DNA from: Alphaproteobacteria bacterium
Lineage (GTDB): Bacteria > Pseudomonadota > Alphaproteobacteria > Micropepsales > Micropepsaceae
DNA: 41,590 nucleotides
Assembly (NCBI GenBank): GCA_023259375.1
Contig: JAHFQC010000040.1
Location: 1-41,590, forward strand
Direction of reading: 5' to 3'
Below are positions 8,434 to 19,000 of this stretch, piece by piece. Positions within the stretch are counted from its first letter, which is position 1. Each line of letters begins with the position of its first letter. Both the position numbers and the translations under genes were made by a program. The notes beneath the pieces are model-generated. The model did not search any database, had not been told where the DNA came from, and saw only the letters and a program-made list of their open reading frames with translations.

Positions 8434-10605
8434 CTAGTTCGCGCCTTCCTCAATGATCGCCAAATCCCACGGCGCCAGCGTGACGGTCTGCGCGGCGGCG
8501 ATGGCGTGCCCCGTCAGCAGATCAACACCGGCAGCATGCGGATAGGCGAAGCTTTTCTCGTCGCCGGAATAGTTGAAGTAGTAATGCAGCGCGCGGTTCT
8601 GGCCGTTGATGCCGCTTTGCGCATGCAGCTTGGCGGGAAGCTTCTGATCGGCGCCGATCAGACCGGCCTCATCGAGCACACCGCGCAGCACGTTCGCCTG
8701 CAGCTTGTCGGAGAGATAGGTGCCTTCGTAGACGACCTTGCCTTTGCCGAAGCTGTTCTCGGTGATCGCGGGCCAGCGGCCGAAGAACGGATGATCGTAG
8801 GTCGCCAGCGCCTTGGCGCCGTCGAGCTGCAGGAATTCGGCCCAGTACTGCACCTTGTTGTCGTCGCCGGCGTGGAACGGATCGGCCTTCAGCGTCAGCG
8901 GCTGCGCCAGATTGGAAAATTCCTGATAATGGAAGCCCAAGACGTCCCTGAGCGGCCCCGGCGCCATTTCCCAGCGCACGGCGGTGTTCTCGTTGGTGAA
9001 GCCGCTCTTGAACGTCATCAGCACCCGGCCGCCATTCTTGACGTAATCCGAGATGCGGCGCAGCAGAGCCTCATCGGCGACGTAAAGCGACGGGACGATC
9101 AGGACCTTGTAGGCGGAGAAATCCGCCGTATCGGGGAAGACGAAATCGGCCCCGACATTCATGTCGTAGAGCGCACGATGAAGCTGGCGCACCAGACTAT
9201 TGTAGTCGGCCCGATTGCCGCTGCCGTTCCATTGCGCGCCGTTCTTGGCGAACGGCATGTCGTTCAAGGCATTGTACGAGTCGCGGCTCCACAGGATGGC
9301 GACGTCGTTGTGGATCTTGAGATTGACCAGCTTCGGCCCGATCTTCTGCAACTCATGCGCCGTACGGCTGACTTCGGCGTAGATGCGATTGGGCTCGAGA
9401 TCGTGCGATAAGACGCCCTTCCAATAGGTCTCCTGATTGGCGTGGATCGAAGCCCAATGCCAATACTCGACCATGTTGGCGCCGTTGGAGACATGCGTGT
9501 AGACGTCTTCGCGCAATTGTCCGTCATACGGCGGATACTGGAACGACGACGACCAGTCGGTGGTCTGGGCGTTGGTCTCGGTGACCAGATAGTTGCCGTG
9601 TTTGAGCGAGCGGGTGAAGTTGCCCTGCAACGTCTGCTCCGAGCCGTCGTACTGATCCTGCGGTGCCCAGTGATAGACATTGACGGCCGGCATATCGAGC
9701 GCCGCCGCCACGGCGCCTTCATTGACGTCGGCATGCAGCGAACCGGCGAAGTCGTGGGTCACGAACTGCCGCGGAGACCCGCTCACGCGGACCAGCCCGG
9801 CTTGCCACGACAGGAAGTTCGTCACACGCATCTGGCTCCAGCGCGACCATTCGAGCTTGTAGCCGGTGCTCTGGGCGCCGTCGGGCCGCGGCAGGTCTTC
9901 CCACTCATGGATGTTCTGGCCCCAGTAATTCAGGAACCACGCCTTGCTCAGCGCTTCCGGGGTGCCGAACTTCTTTTTCAAGTGAAGCTTGAAACCGGCA
10001 AACACGTCGTCGTTGGCGGCGCCATAGGGGCTGGTCTCGTTATCGACCTGCCAGCCGATCACCGCGGAGTTGTTCTTATAGTGGGCCACGATCTTCTTGA
10101 TCATCCGCTCGGCATAGAAGCGATAGGCCTTGGCGTCCGTATCCATGTTCTGGCGCATACCGTAAGCGGCCGGCGCACCCGTCGCGGTGCCGTTCATACG
10201 GCGGGCCAGGATCTCGGGATGCTTCTTCGCCATCCAGGCGGGGATGGAATACGTCGGCGTGCCCATCACCACCTTGATGCCGGCCTTGTCCATCGCCGCC
10301 ACGACGCGATCCATCCAGGCGTATTCGAAGCGCCCGTCTTCCGGCTCCCACAGGCTCCAAGTGGATTCGCCCATACGGACGACGGTGATCCCCGCCGCCT
10401 TCATCAGGGCGATGTCCTTATCCAGCCGCTCGGTCGGCATGTATTCGTGATAATAGGCGGCGCCGTACAGAATGGTGGTAAACGGCGGCACCGCGCTTTT
10501 CGGCTCCGCAAAGGACGGCGAAAGCATGAACGCGAAGGTCAGCGCAGCGGCTGCAACGCGCATCTTGGAGCGGCTGAACTCTCCTCCGGCAGACATGTTC
10601 GTCAT
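8434..10605 (-). CDS. Exported beta-galactosidase, glycoside hydrolase family 42
   Basis: Hydrolyses terminal beta-galactosyl residues. The 723-residue protein has an N-terminal signal peptide (about residues 15-33, MRVAAAALTFAFML then ..SFAEP), then the GH42 TIM barrel. The acid/base Glu190 is in GWQVDNE and the nucleophile Glu343 in YLVTETNAQTTDW. A glutamine-amidotransferase-like trimerisation domain follows at roughly residues 455-650, then a short C-terminal beta domain. I keep the first ATG because GGGAGG lies nine bases before it. The gene is 17 bp after the GH29 gene on the same strand, so they are probably one operon. GH42 enzymes are often cytoplasmic; export here suggests periplasmic side-chain removal after uptake by the nearby TonB receptor (inference). 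Confidence 0.9.
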   Translation of the reverse strand: MTNMSAGGEFSRSKMRVAAAALTFAFMLSPSFAEPKSAVPPFTTILYGAAYYHEYMPTERLDKDIALMKAAGITVVRMGESTWSLWEPEDGRFEYAWMDRVVAAMDKAGIKVVMGTPTYSIPAWMAKKHPEILARRMNGTATGAPAAYGMRQNMDTDAKAYRFYAERMIKKIVAHYKNNSAVIGWQVDNETSPYGAANDDVFAGFKLHLKKKFGTPEALSKAWFLNYWGQNIHEWEDLPRPDGAQSTGYKLEWSRWSQMRVTNFLSWQAGLVRVSGSPRQFVTHDFAGSLHADVNEGAVAAALDMPAVNVYHWAPQDQYDGSEQTLQGNFTRSLKHGNYLVTETNAQTTDWSSSFQYPPYDGQLREDVYTHVSNGANMVEYWHWASIHANQETYWKGVLSHDLEPNRIYAEVSRTAHELQKIGPKLVNLKIHNDVAILWSRDSYNALNDMPFAKNGAQWNGSGNRADYNSLVRQLHRALYDMNVGADFVFPDTADFSAYKVLIVPSLYVADEALLRRISDYVKNGGRVLMTFKSGFTNENTAVRWEMAPGPLRDVLGFHYQEFSNLAQPLTLKADPFHAGDDNKVQYWAEFLQLDGAKALATYDHPFFGRWPAITENSFGKGKVVYEGTYLSDKLQANVLRGVLDEAGLIGADQKLPAKLHAQSGINGQNRALHYYFNYSGDEKSFAYPHAAGVDLLTGHAIAAAQTVTLAPWDLAIIEEGAN

Positions 10606-10622
10606 GTTTTCGTATCCTCCCG

Positions 10623-12257
10623 CTAGACCAGGCCTTCGCCCATCAGTTTCAGCGCGACACCATAATCGTGACTCGCGGCCGGGGGAACGGTGACAACCAG
10701 TCCCGCATCGGTTTTCTGGAAGGCCAGCGGCGCGTTCGACCCCACCAATTCGACGCGCTTCACCGAGGCGTCCTTCAAGGAGGCGATGACGACCTTGTCG
10801 CCCGGCTTGCCCAATGTGATGGCGTAAAGCGCCCCATCTTTTGTGGTGAAGCGGATGTCGGCGGCGGTGAAGCCTTTGGTCTTGCCCTCGCTGAACATGC
10901 CGCCCGCGACTTCCGTCGGACCCTCGCCAAAGCTTTTCCAGGGACGCGTGCCGTGGATCGCTTCCGAGAAGCGGTTCATCCAGGACGCGATGCCCTCCAC
11001 CACCGCGGCTTCCTTCTCGTCGATAGTGCCGTTGGAACGCACCGGCACGCTGAGCAGAAGATTGCCGTTCTTGGAGACGACGTCGGCCAGGACATGGATC
11101 ACGTAATCGGCGCTCTTGTACTCATTGCGCTCGTAGATGCCGCGGTCGTAGTGCCAGCTGCCGATGCAGGTGTCGCTCTGCCAGGGCAGAGGCTGGATGC
11201 CGGCACGCAAACCGCGTTCGACGTCCTCGACGATGCCGGGGCGATGCAGATCGGCGAGATTCTTGGCGTTGATCACCACGTCCGCCTTGCCGTGCCAATT
11301 GATCGCCGCGTTGTAGTAGTGGGCGGCGATGTCGAGACCATACTGGCCGAGCGGCAGTTCGGCGTCGTCGAAATAGATGAGATCGGGCTGATAGCTGTCG
11401 ATCAAATCCTTGCAGCGCGCGTACCAGCGCTTGGCGAATCCGGGATTGGCCGGCGGCGGATCTTCGAACCAGTAGCCGTCGTTGCGGTCGTGCCATTCCT
11501 GCGCCGCCTTGGCGGAGGTCATGCCATCGGGTATCGGCATGGCGCGGCCGGCATAGAGTTCCTGCGGATCGAGGCCTTCCCACCATTTGCCCTTGCCCAT
11601 CGCTTTGGTGAGTTTCCAGGCATCGTAGCGCTCGCCCCTACGCGGGCCTTCGGCGTCGTAGCCATATGCTACCTGGAACCAGTGCCAGGCATGCGACGAG
11701 TGATTGGAAACGCCGAACTTAAGGCCCTTGGCCCGCGCCGCCTTGGCCCACATCCCGATCAGATCCTTCTTGGGACCGACCCGCGTCGAATTCCAGGCAT
11801 GGAACTTCGAAGCGTAGGTATCGAAATTGTCGTGGTGGTTGGCGAGCGCGACGAAGTACTTCGCACCGGCGTTCTTGTAGAGAGCAAGCAACGCGTCCGG
11901 ATCGAAGGCTTCGGCCTTCCAGCTGTTGATGACCTCCATGAAGCCGACATCGGCCGGATGGCCGTAACGCTTCAAGTGAGCGTCGTATTGCCAGTGGCCC
12001 TGGACGTACATGTTGCGGCCGTACCAGTCGCTGGCTTCGGGAGCACATTGCGGGCCCCAATGCGCCCAGATGCCGAACTTGGCATCGCGGAACCAATCCG
12101 GCGCGTTGTAGCCGCGGATCAGCGAATCCCAATAGGGGGCGAACGGTCCGGGGGCGATGGGCGACGACGCCGGTTTGGCTTCCGCGGCAATCGGTAGCCC
12201 TGCCGCCATCGCCAGGGTTACCGTCGCCTTCAATAGATCTCGCTTGCCGATCTGCAT
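10623..12257 (-). CDS. Exported alpha-L-fucosidase, glycoside hydrolase family 29
   Basis: Releases alpha-linked L-fucose from glycan side chains. The 544-residue protein starts with a signal-like segment (MQIGKRDLLKATVTLAMAAG, cleavage probably near AEA), resembling but not matching a twin-arginine signal because the pair is Lys-Arg. Typical GH29 landmarks follow: WFRDAKFGIWAHWGP near residue 55, ANHHDNFDTYASKFHAWNS near 139, and PDLIYFDDAELP at 291-302, where Asp297 or Asp298 should be the catalytic nucleophile. The acid/base residue cannot be placed by eye. GAGGA precedes the ATG. It lies between the GH5 and GH42 genes on the same strand with short gaps (48 and 17 bp). Confidence 0.92.
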   Translation of the reverse strand: MQIGKRDLLKATVTLAMAAGLPIAAEAKPASSPIAPGPFAPYWDSLIRGYNAPDWFRDAKFGIWAHWGPQCAPEASDWYGRNMYVQGHWQYDAHLKRYGHPADVGFMEVINSWKAEAFDPDALLALYKNAGAKYFVALANHHDNFDTYASKFHAWNSTRVGPKKDLIGMWAKAARAKGLKFGVSNHSSHAWHWFQVAYGYDAEGPRRGERYDAWKLTKAMGKGKWWEGLDPQELYAGRAMPIPDGMTSAKAAQEWHDRNDGYWFEDPPPANPGFAKRWYARCKDLIDSYQPDLIYFDDAELPLGQYGLDIAAHYYNAAINWHGKADVVINAKNLADLHRPGIVEDVERGLRAGIQPLPWQSDTCIGSWHYDRGIYERNEYKSADYVIHVLADVVSKNGNLLLSVPVRSNGTIDEKEAAVVEGIASWMNRFSEAIHGTRPWKSFGEGPTEVAGGMFSEGKTKGFTAADIRFTTKDGALYAITLGKPGDKVVIASLKDASVKRVELVGSNAPLAFQKTDAGLVVTVPPAASHDYGVALKLMGEGLV

Positions 12258-12305
12258 GATGATGTCCTCGTGGATTGGTTCAGGGCGCGCGGGCGCCCTC
12301 AGAAT

Positions 12306-13463
12306 TCATTTGGTCGAGTCGATGACCCAACCGATCGCGGCGGGGTCTTTCTGCGTTCCGGTCGTGCGGTCGAACAACGCGCCGGTGTCCCACCACATCG
12401 GAACCAGCCCGTGGCTGTAGATCGATTTGGTGACGTACGCGGTCCAGTCCTTCAGGTAGGAGCGCATGCCCGGATAGACGCTCCGGCCCTTGTCGTCCGT
12501 CTTCACATAGGCGCCGTATTCGCCGACGATCACGGGAATGCCCTTGTCGGCAAATGCGGTCTTCACCTTCTGGAACTGGGTGTCGGTATAGGATTCGTTG
12601 GCCCAGGTTTCATTCACGGTCTTCGACGGATCGGTGGCGTTGGCGCCCCATTGCCAGACCGTGCTCTTGTTGTTGATCGTGAAATCGTACGGGTCGTAGT
12701 AATGCACCTCCATCGCCAGCCGCTTGCTGACGGTGTCGACGGGAAGCGTCGCGTTGCACCGCAGCGCATGGTCGATGTTGGTGAAATAGCTCTGCACCAC
12801 CAAAAAGCGCGTCGCATTGTTGCCGCCGGTGGCACGGACCGCCTTCACGAAGGCCTGGTTGAAGCCGTTCTGGACGGCACAAAACTCGGCGGTCGGGGCG
12901 CCCTGCGTATTGTCTTCGCCGACTTCGTTGATGCCGGCGAACAGCAGATGGTCGTCATAACCCTGGAAGCTGGTTGCGATCTGGGTCCACAGCTTGGTGA
13001 TCTTGGCGTCGATCGCCGCCTGTTGGGGATAGGTCGGGTGGTTCATCCATCCGCCGTCCCAGTGGATGTTGATCATCACGTAAAGGCCCGACTTGCGGGC
13101 GTAGTCCACGACCTCTTTCACGCGCGCCATCCAGCGCGGATCGATATTGCCGTCGGCGTCGGCATATTCGCTCCACGACACCGGAATGCGCACGCTCTTG
13201 AACCCGGCCGCCTTGTAGGCATCGAAAATCGCTTGGTTCGCCGGCGGATTTCCCCAGGCGGTCTCCTGCGAGGCTTTCGCGGGCGCTGGGACGCTGAGAT
13301 TGAGCGCCTCGAGCGTATTGCCCAGATTGATGCCCGGCGCCATCCGCTGGACAAGATTTTCGTTGGTCAAGCCGTCGCCGAATGCGCTGGCGGCGATGGC
13401 GAAACAGCCGGCCATTCCGGCCGCAATTCCCGCGGCCCGCTTGAGGCCCCCTCGGCTACGCAT
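12306..13463 (-). CDS. Exported endo-beta-glucanase-type enzyme, glycoside hydrolase family 5
   Basis: Retaining TIM-barrel enzyme that cleaves internal beta-1,4 linkages of a glucan, xyloglucan or mannan. I use ATG 13463 because GGGGAG lies about 8 bases upstream and the protein then starts with a clean signal peptide (MRSRGGLKRAAGIAAGMAG..ASAFG); a longer frame to 13562 lacks such support. The mature part shows MAPGINLGNTLEA, VRIPVSWSEYADADG and INIHWDGGW. The acid/base Glu180 is in FAGINEVGED and the nucleophile Glu315 in VIVGEYGAYV. The length of 385 residues is usual for a single GH5 domain; no binding module is fused. First gene of the GH5-GH29-GH42 set, 258 bp downstream of the LytTR regulator. 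The subfamily (perhaps GH5_4) needs a search. Confidence 0.9.
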   Translation of the reverse strand: MRSRGGLKRAAGIAAGMAGCFAIAASAFGDGLTNENLVQRMAPGINLGNTLEALNLSVPAPAKASQETAWGNPPANQAIFDAYKAAGFKSVRIPVSWSEYADADGNIDPRWMARVKEVVDYARKSGLYVMINIHWDGGWMNHPTYPQQAAIDAKITKLWTQIATSFQGYDDHLLFAGINEVGEDNTQGAPTAEFCAVQNGFNQAFVKAVRATGGNNATRFLVVQSYFTNIDHALRCNATLPVDTVSKRLAMEVHYYDPYDFTINNKSTVWQWGANATDPSKTVNETWANESYTDTQFQKVKTAFADKGIPVIVGEYGAYVKTDDKGRSVYPGMRSYLKDWTAYVTKSIYSHGLVPMWWDTGALFDRTTGTQKDPAAIGWVIDSTK

Positions 13464-13615
13464 ACCCGTTTTCTCCCCTGTACTCGAATATCCGCGACGT
13501 TCTTTTTGTTTTCCCATGCTGGGCCTGGGCACCGCCAAAAGCAGCGCACCCGCATGGCACATTTCGTCGTTACGCCGTACCCGGATATTCCACTGAACGT
13601 GATGGACAATAGGCC

Positions 13616-13654
13616 AAAAAAAATCCGCCCGGCAGAATTGTTGCGGAGCGGATT
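13616..13654 (-). terminator. Rho-independent terminator of the kinase-regulator operon
   Basis: On the minus strand AATCCGC (13654-13648) pairs with GCGGATT (13628-13622), followed at once by a run of eight T (13623-13616). It lies about 70 bp downstream of the LytTR regulator stop and upstream of the GH5 start, so the glycosidase operon should have its own promoter in the remaining ~150 bp. The loop is rather long (19 nt). Confidence 0.65.
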
Positions 13655-13721
13655 ACCGGCGTTGTGAAGAGGCCAGCCGGCGCGGTGAAATCCCTCCCCT
13701 ATGAGCATCTCCAGCCAAGCA

Positions 13722-14498
13722 TCAGAGCGACTGGCCGAGTTGCTTCTCGAGCTCCATCCGGTAGGTCTTGGACAGATGGAGGCGATTGCCGTTGGTCAGC
13801 ACGACCTCGAACTCACCCTGCCCGACCGCTTCGAGTTCCTGGATCCGCGCGATATTGACGATCGCGGAGCGGTGAATCCGCGCGAATTGCGATGGATTGA
13901 GCTTGGTCGCCAAATGGCTGAGGGCGATGCGGTAGAGAAACTCCTGCGGACCGACATGAACGTTCACGTAGACGTTGGCCGCTTCGATCCAGTCCACATC
14001 CTCGATCTTGATCAGCCGGACAATGCCGCCGGTCCGCACCACCAGCCGGCTCCAATGCGCACTTCCTCCGGCGGCGGCCTCGCGGACGTTCGGTCCGAAC
14101 GCAGACGGCTGCGCCGTGGCGATGCGGGCTTTGACGCGCGCCATCGACTGATCGAACCGCTCGTCCGCGAACGGCTTCACCAGATAGTCCGCCGCATCGG
14201 CATCGAACGCACGCACCGCATAGCGGTCATAGGCCGTGACGAAGATCGTCTGCGGCATGTTCTCGGCCCCGATGGCCTGCAACAGCCCGAAACCGTCGAG
14301 ATGAGGCATCTGGACGTCGAGAAAGACGATATCGGGGTGCTCGGCTTCAATCATGTCGATGCCGACCAGCCCGTTCTCGGCCTCGAGAATCTTGACCACC
14401 TGCGGGTCGCGCTTCAGCAGATTTGCCAGCCTGCTGCGGGCGAGCGCTTCGTCGTCGACAATCAATACGCACAACTGCAGTTCATTCGCCGCGGTCAC
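13722..14498 (-). CDS. LytTR-family response regulator
   Basis: Two-component transcription regulator of the LytR/AlgR type. The 258-residue protein has an N-terminal receiver domain (residues 9-130) with acidic pair Asp15/Asp16, phospho-acceptor Asp61 in DIVFLDVQMPHLDG and the Lys in DYLVKPFADE, then a LytTR DNA-binding domain (about 150-255; LVVRTGGIVRLIKIEDVDWI, FARIHRSAIVN, GNRLHLSKTYR). The ATG overlaps the stop of the upstream kinase by four bases (ATGA). A terminator follows. Since it sits between the TonB receptor and the glycosidases it probably controls the glycan locus, but the target is not shown by the sequence. Confidence 0.93.
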   Translation of the reverse strand: MTAANELQLCVLIVDDEALARSRLANLLKRDPQVVKILEAENGLVGIDMIEAEHPDIVFLDVQMPHLDGFGLLQAIGAENMPQTIFVTAYDRYAVRAFDADAADYLVKPFADERFDQSMARVKARIATAQPSAFGPNVREAAAGGSAHWSRLVVRTGGIVRLIKIEDVDWIEAANVYVNVHVGPQEFLYRIALSHLATKLNPSQFARIHRSAIVNIARIQELEAVGQGEFEVVLTNGNRLHLSKTYRMELEKQLGQSL

Positions 14499-15589
14499 CG
14501 CTTTGCTCCGTCCTCTAGAAACGGGATGATAACACGAACCTCGGTCCCTCCCGAAGCCCGCGGCCCGATGGCCAAGCGCGCCGATCCGTCCGGGAAAAGC
14601 GCTTCCAGCCGCTCGCGCGTGATCGACAGTCCCTGCCCGACCGACGTTTCCATATTCCAGCCGGCCGGAAGACCCGCGCCGTCGTCCGCCATCCGGATTT
14701 CGACGCTATCGCCCGCACGGCGCGCGGTAATTTCGATGATGCCGCCCCCGTCGGTTCCCAACAGGCCGTGACGGATGGCATTCTCGGCGAGCGGCTGCAG
14801 CAGCAGGCATGGGACGTGCGCCCCTTCCACATCGGGCGAAACGTCGATGTCGATCCGGATCCGATCGCCGAACCGCACCCGCTGGATCGAGAGATAGTGT
14901 TCCAGCACCGAGATCTCTTCCTTGAGCGGGATCAGTTGCCTGTCCTTGTACTCGTGCGAGAGCCGCAACAAGGCGCCAAGATCGGCAATGATCCGCCGCG
15001 CCAAAGGAGGATCGGTCTCGGTCGTGGACGCGATCGCGTTCAGCGCGTTCGAGAGGAAATGCGGCTCGAGCTGCATGCGCAGGTAATCGAGATGGATCTG
15101 GAGAAACCGGTTGTTCAGCCGCTCGAACTCGAGCTGGCTCTGGTTGTACCGCCGATAGTACCGTATCGCGAAAACGAACGCGAAAAGGACCATATAGGTG
15201 AACCAGTCGCCAAAGAAATAGTAGTAGGTGTTCTGAGGCTGCAAAAACGGGCTGAAGCGGATGAACTTGAGCGGCAGTTCGGCAATCGCCAAAACCGCGG
15301 TATGCACGGCGGCCCACGGTATGCTCAGAAGAAAATGAATTCCCATGCGCAATGGAAACTGCGCTTCTTTCAGCGGCAGGCGCCGGTCTATCGCAAGCAC
15401 CAGGGGCACCATCGGCGCCCAAAACCAGGCGGACAGAAGTTTGTTGGCTAAGGCGGCGTTGTCGCCACTGCCATGAACGAAGTCCGCAAGCCCGGTGAAC
15501 ATGCCGAACGCAGTCGACAGCACGATGACCAGAATCGTGTTCTGGACCCATTCGGGGTAACGCCCGATTTTTTCGCGATACCAGTTCAT
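14495..15589 (-). CDS. LytS/YehU-type sensor histidine kinase
   Basis: Membrane kinase partner of the adjacent LytTR regulator. The start is ATG 15589, behind a purine-rich GGGGGGCAGGGG; the reading frame stays open for another 103 codons upstream, but that stretch is Arg/Pro-rich and lacks protein-like features. The 364-residue form has four hydrophobic segments in residues 15-145, a short linker, then the His_kinase domain with the phospho-acceptor His177 in MQLEPHFLSNALNA, a helical region to about 240, and an ATPase domain with PLAENAIRHGLLG (N box) and MADDGAGLPAG (G1). No extracellular sensor domain of note is present, so the signal may be sensed within the membrane or through a partner. 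Confidence 0.9.
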   Translation of the reverse strand: MNWYREKIGRYPEWVQNTILVIVLSTAFGMFTGLADFVHGSGDNAALANKLLSAWFWAPMVPLVLAIDRRLPLKEAQFPLRMGIHFLLSIPWAAVHTAVLAIAELPLKFIRFSPFLQPQNTYYYFFGDWFTYMVLFAFVFAIRYYRRYNQSQLEFERLNNRFLQIHLDYLRMQLEPHFLSNALNAIASTTETDPPLARRIIADLGALLRLSHEYKDRQLIPLKEEISVLEHYLSIQRVRFGDRIRIDIDVSPDVEGAHVPCLLLQPLAENAIRHGLLGTDGGGIIEITARRAGDSVEIRMADDGAGLPAGWNMETSVGQGLSITRERLEALFPDGSARLAIGPRASGGTEVRVIIPFLEDGAKR

Positions 15590-16023
15590 GCCGTACCCCT
15601 GCCCCCCGCTTGCGGCCGGAGCGCCCGTCAAAGTTGACAGGCGTCCGCGACGGGAACCATCTTCTCGCAGCCCGACGGTTTGCACAATCCGGCGGCACGC
15701 TCCAGGTGGAGCATTGTCGCCGCCTTCCTGATTTCCATGATGCCGCGGGGCGCTTCCGAACAGCGAAGCGACATCCGCCGGGGGGCGATGACGAGACCAG
15801 AACATACGCAACTGGGCCTCCTTTGCGGGTGCATCACGCGACCGCCGGATATGCGAGGATCCCCGGCTCGTGACACCGGGGATCCTCTGGGAGGGCACTT
15901 CGCCTGCTCGTGATGTACATCAGGGGAAGTGCAAGGCGGGTAGCGCCGCCTTTCTCTCTCGATCCCGCTCGGCCATCGCATCGCGGAACCGGGATGGGCC
16001 CGGCCTTCACCGGACCCTGTCGG
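15590..16023. other. Intergenic region between TonB receptor and kinase genes, with a perfect hairpin
   Basis: No convincing gene was found in these 434 bases. Several short open frames exist but lack family resemblance or good start sites. The region holds the promoter for the kinase-regulator pair (minus strand) and the 3' flank of the TonB receptor gene. At 15855-15887 a perfect 12-bp inverted repeat, GAGGATCCCCGG and CCGGGGATCCTC around a 9-nt loop, is the strongest structure. It has no T-run on either strand, so I call it a hairpin, possibly a Rho-type or processing site for the receptor transcript. Confidence 0.6.
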
Positions 16024-19000
16024 CTAGTAGTTCACCCGCAGATCGATCGAGACGCGGCGGTCGGCAACGAACCAGCTGCGGCCATGCTCCTGCAAACCGT
16101 AGCCCATCGTCGTCTTGGCCTTGGTGTTGAGCAGGTTCTGCGACTGGATATTGAACGAGAAGTGGTCGTCGATCTTGTAGTCCAGACCGGTGTCGAGCGA
16201 ACCGAACGACTTACTCCAGACCGGCAGCGAGAAGTGGCAGGTGCCATCGACCGAATTGCCGCCGAAGCCATCCGCGGCCGTGTTGTTCTTCAGGCACGTG
16301 ATGGCGTTGTCGCTCGCCTGATAATTGCCCTGCGTGTTCCAGCCATAGGCCGACATCAGGTACTTGCTGCGCCAGTTGTAGGCGAGACGGAACGAGACCG
16401 GATCGCGGTCGTACATCAGGATCGCGTTGTAGGCGTAGTGCGACATGCCGGCCAGCGGCAGATGCGAACTGATATTGTTGCCGTACATGTCGAACGAGTA
16501 GTCGCCGCGAGCCCTGGAGTCGATATAGGTGAAGTTGCCGCTGACGCCGAAACCCTTCATGTAGGATGGCACGAAGTCGAAGTCGAAATACTTGGTGAAG
16601 CCGAGCTCGGCGCCCCGGATCACGTCTTCCTTGTTCGAATTCATGGTCGACTGCACCAGGGTCGGCTTGACGAACGTCTGAATCGATCCGGGAATGAAGA
16701 TGCAGTTCCCCGCAGCGTCCTTCTGCGGACAGCTCACGGTATTGGTGGGATCGCTGCCGGCCGGAACGCCGACCACCCACGACATGTCCTGCATCTCGAA
16801 AGACGTGATTTGGCGGTGCTTGAGGGATTTATAGAACAGCGACACATAAGCGTTGGCGCCGCCGTCGCCATACCATTCCGTCGAGAGATCGAGGTTGCGA
16901 CCCATCTGAGGCTTCAGGCGCAGATTGTTGGCCTGCAGGCTGAAGGTCTGCGCGAGGTTGCTGCTATCCGTGCTGACACCGTAAGAACTGTAGCTTCCCG
17001 GGAAGCCAGGCTGCTCCGCCGTGATCGATCCGGCCAACCGGATATGGAGCTTGTCGGTCGGCATGACCTGGATGTTGAACGCCGGCAACAGCGTCCAACT
17101 GACCCGCCCCTCGGCCTTCGGATAGGTGACCGGAGCTGTCGCGTAGACCTGGTTTGTGCCCGTGTTGTTGGGATCATAGAGGAACACCATGTTGGCATTT
17201 TGCGTCCAGGATGCTTTCGCCTGGTTGTCGACATAGATGAGGCGCGCACCGACATTGCCGCTCAGCGGCATGCCCAATACGCTTTCGCTTGCGAAGTCGA
17301 CCATGGCATAGCCGGCCGCGTTGACGGTCTTGTAGCGGGCCTCGAGATGCGGATCGAAGGTCGCATCGCCGGTGGTGTCGCCGGGCTGCCCGTACTGGGT
17401 GTGGAAATATGCGGCGTCGTAGGTCTGCACCGCCGAGGGAGCGATGAACAGCGCCGGGCCCGGCAGGTTCACTTCGCCGCGGAAGAAGTTCGGGAACTGA
17501 TACAGCACCGTGTCTTTCACGGACGCGGCGTCGGTCCACCAATGCTGCGGGCTGGTCCAGGTTGGCGTCAGTCCGCTCCATTTGAAGCCCGAGCCCCTGT
17601 CGTGTTCGAGGCGAACGTCGCCGCGAACGCCGAATTTGATTTTCTTGAAGATGCCGGCGTTCAGGCTGTATTCGGCATCGATATTGCCCTGCATCTCCTG
17701 GCCGTAGTTGCTGTTGACGCTGTCCATCGTGCTGTTCCAGTAATAGCTGGAACGGGTCTTGAGCGCGGACGCGTCGCCCATGACGATGGTGGGATAGTTC
17801 CCCCGCAGATCCAAACCATAAGGTGACATGATCGCGTTGGCTTGGACGTCGAAGCTGCGGGAGCTCGACTTCGAGTAGATGTAGTCGAAGGACGACCGCA
17901 CGAGCCAGTTTTCGGTCGGCTCCCAATTGGCGCCGCCGTTGAGATCGGTGGTGCGGGCAAACGACTTGCTGGCCGTGGTAAACGTATTTGCGGTCGAGCA
18001 GAGCTTTGCCGCTTCGGTGCACTGATCCTTCATGGCGTCGAACCCGGGCGTCCAGCCCGATCCGAAACTGGTATCGTAATACGCGTTCGCGTAAATGAGA
18101 TTGTTGCCGGCGTCATACAGATGATAGAGCGGACTGGTCGGGCCGGGCGTTCCGCTCGACAAGGCCGAAAGCAGTTGCTGCTTGCCGATGCCGCTGAGCC
18201 GCGTGTCGCCCGAGGCCGTGGTGTAGGTCACGTTCGAGTGGTTGGCCGCTCCGCCGCCCCGGAAATCGTTGAGCAGTTCGTTGCCGTCGTTGAGCGTGCT
18301 GAACGCGGTGACGTAAAGCGACAGCCGGTCGTTGGGCCGCCATTGGAACGCGGCATAGGCGCCGCCACGCTTATGATAGCCGTTGGACGTATGATAGCCG
18401 AAGCCGCCCGGCAGCCAGTAGATGGTGGGATTGTCCTTCAGCTTCACATCGGCGTTCTGGCCCGAGCCGATGATGGTGTAGTTGTCGATCACATCGGCGT
18501 GCGGGTAATAGGGATCGACCTGGATGGAGTCGTTGCGATAGGAGCTGTCGTCGTAAGACAGGTCGACCAGCAGGCCCATCTCGCCCACCGAGGTGTCCCA
18601 CAGCGTGCTTCCCATCACCGACATCTTGGGGCGAGCCTGCTTGATGAGGTCGCCATAGCTGGCGCTGACGACGCCGCCGATCTTGGTGCCGTCGAAGTCG
18701 AACGGCTTATGGGTGCGCAAGTTGATCGAGCCGCCGAGGCCGCCTTCGATCTGATCCGGCGTATAGGTCTTGTAGACGTCGACCGCGGCCATCAGTTCGG
18801 CCGGAACGTCGCCCCACAGGATCTGCCGGCCGCCGTTGGCGCTGAACGCATTGTGGCCGTTCAACTGCGATGAGCCGCCAGGCAGACCGCGCACGGTCGG
18901 ACCGGAGCCTTCGACCGTATAGTCGTCGGGATTGCCGAGATTGTTGAAGTGCGTCGTCGTCACGCCGGAGACGCGCTGCAGCACTTCGGTGATCGACCGG

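Noticed and set aside
12306..13562. Longer GH5 start at 13562
   Set aside because: The extra 33 residues precede a clear ribosome-binding site and signal peptide that begin at 13463.
15855..15887. Perfect 12-bp hairpin as an intrinsic terminator
   Set aside because: No T-run on either strand, so I list it as an inverted repeat only.
15590..15898. N-terminal extension of the LytS-type kinase by 103 codons
   Set aside because: Arg/Pro-rich, no domain, and ATG 15589 has a good purine-rich ribosome-binding site directly before the first membrane segment.
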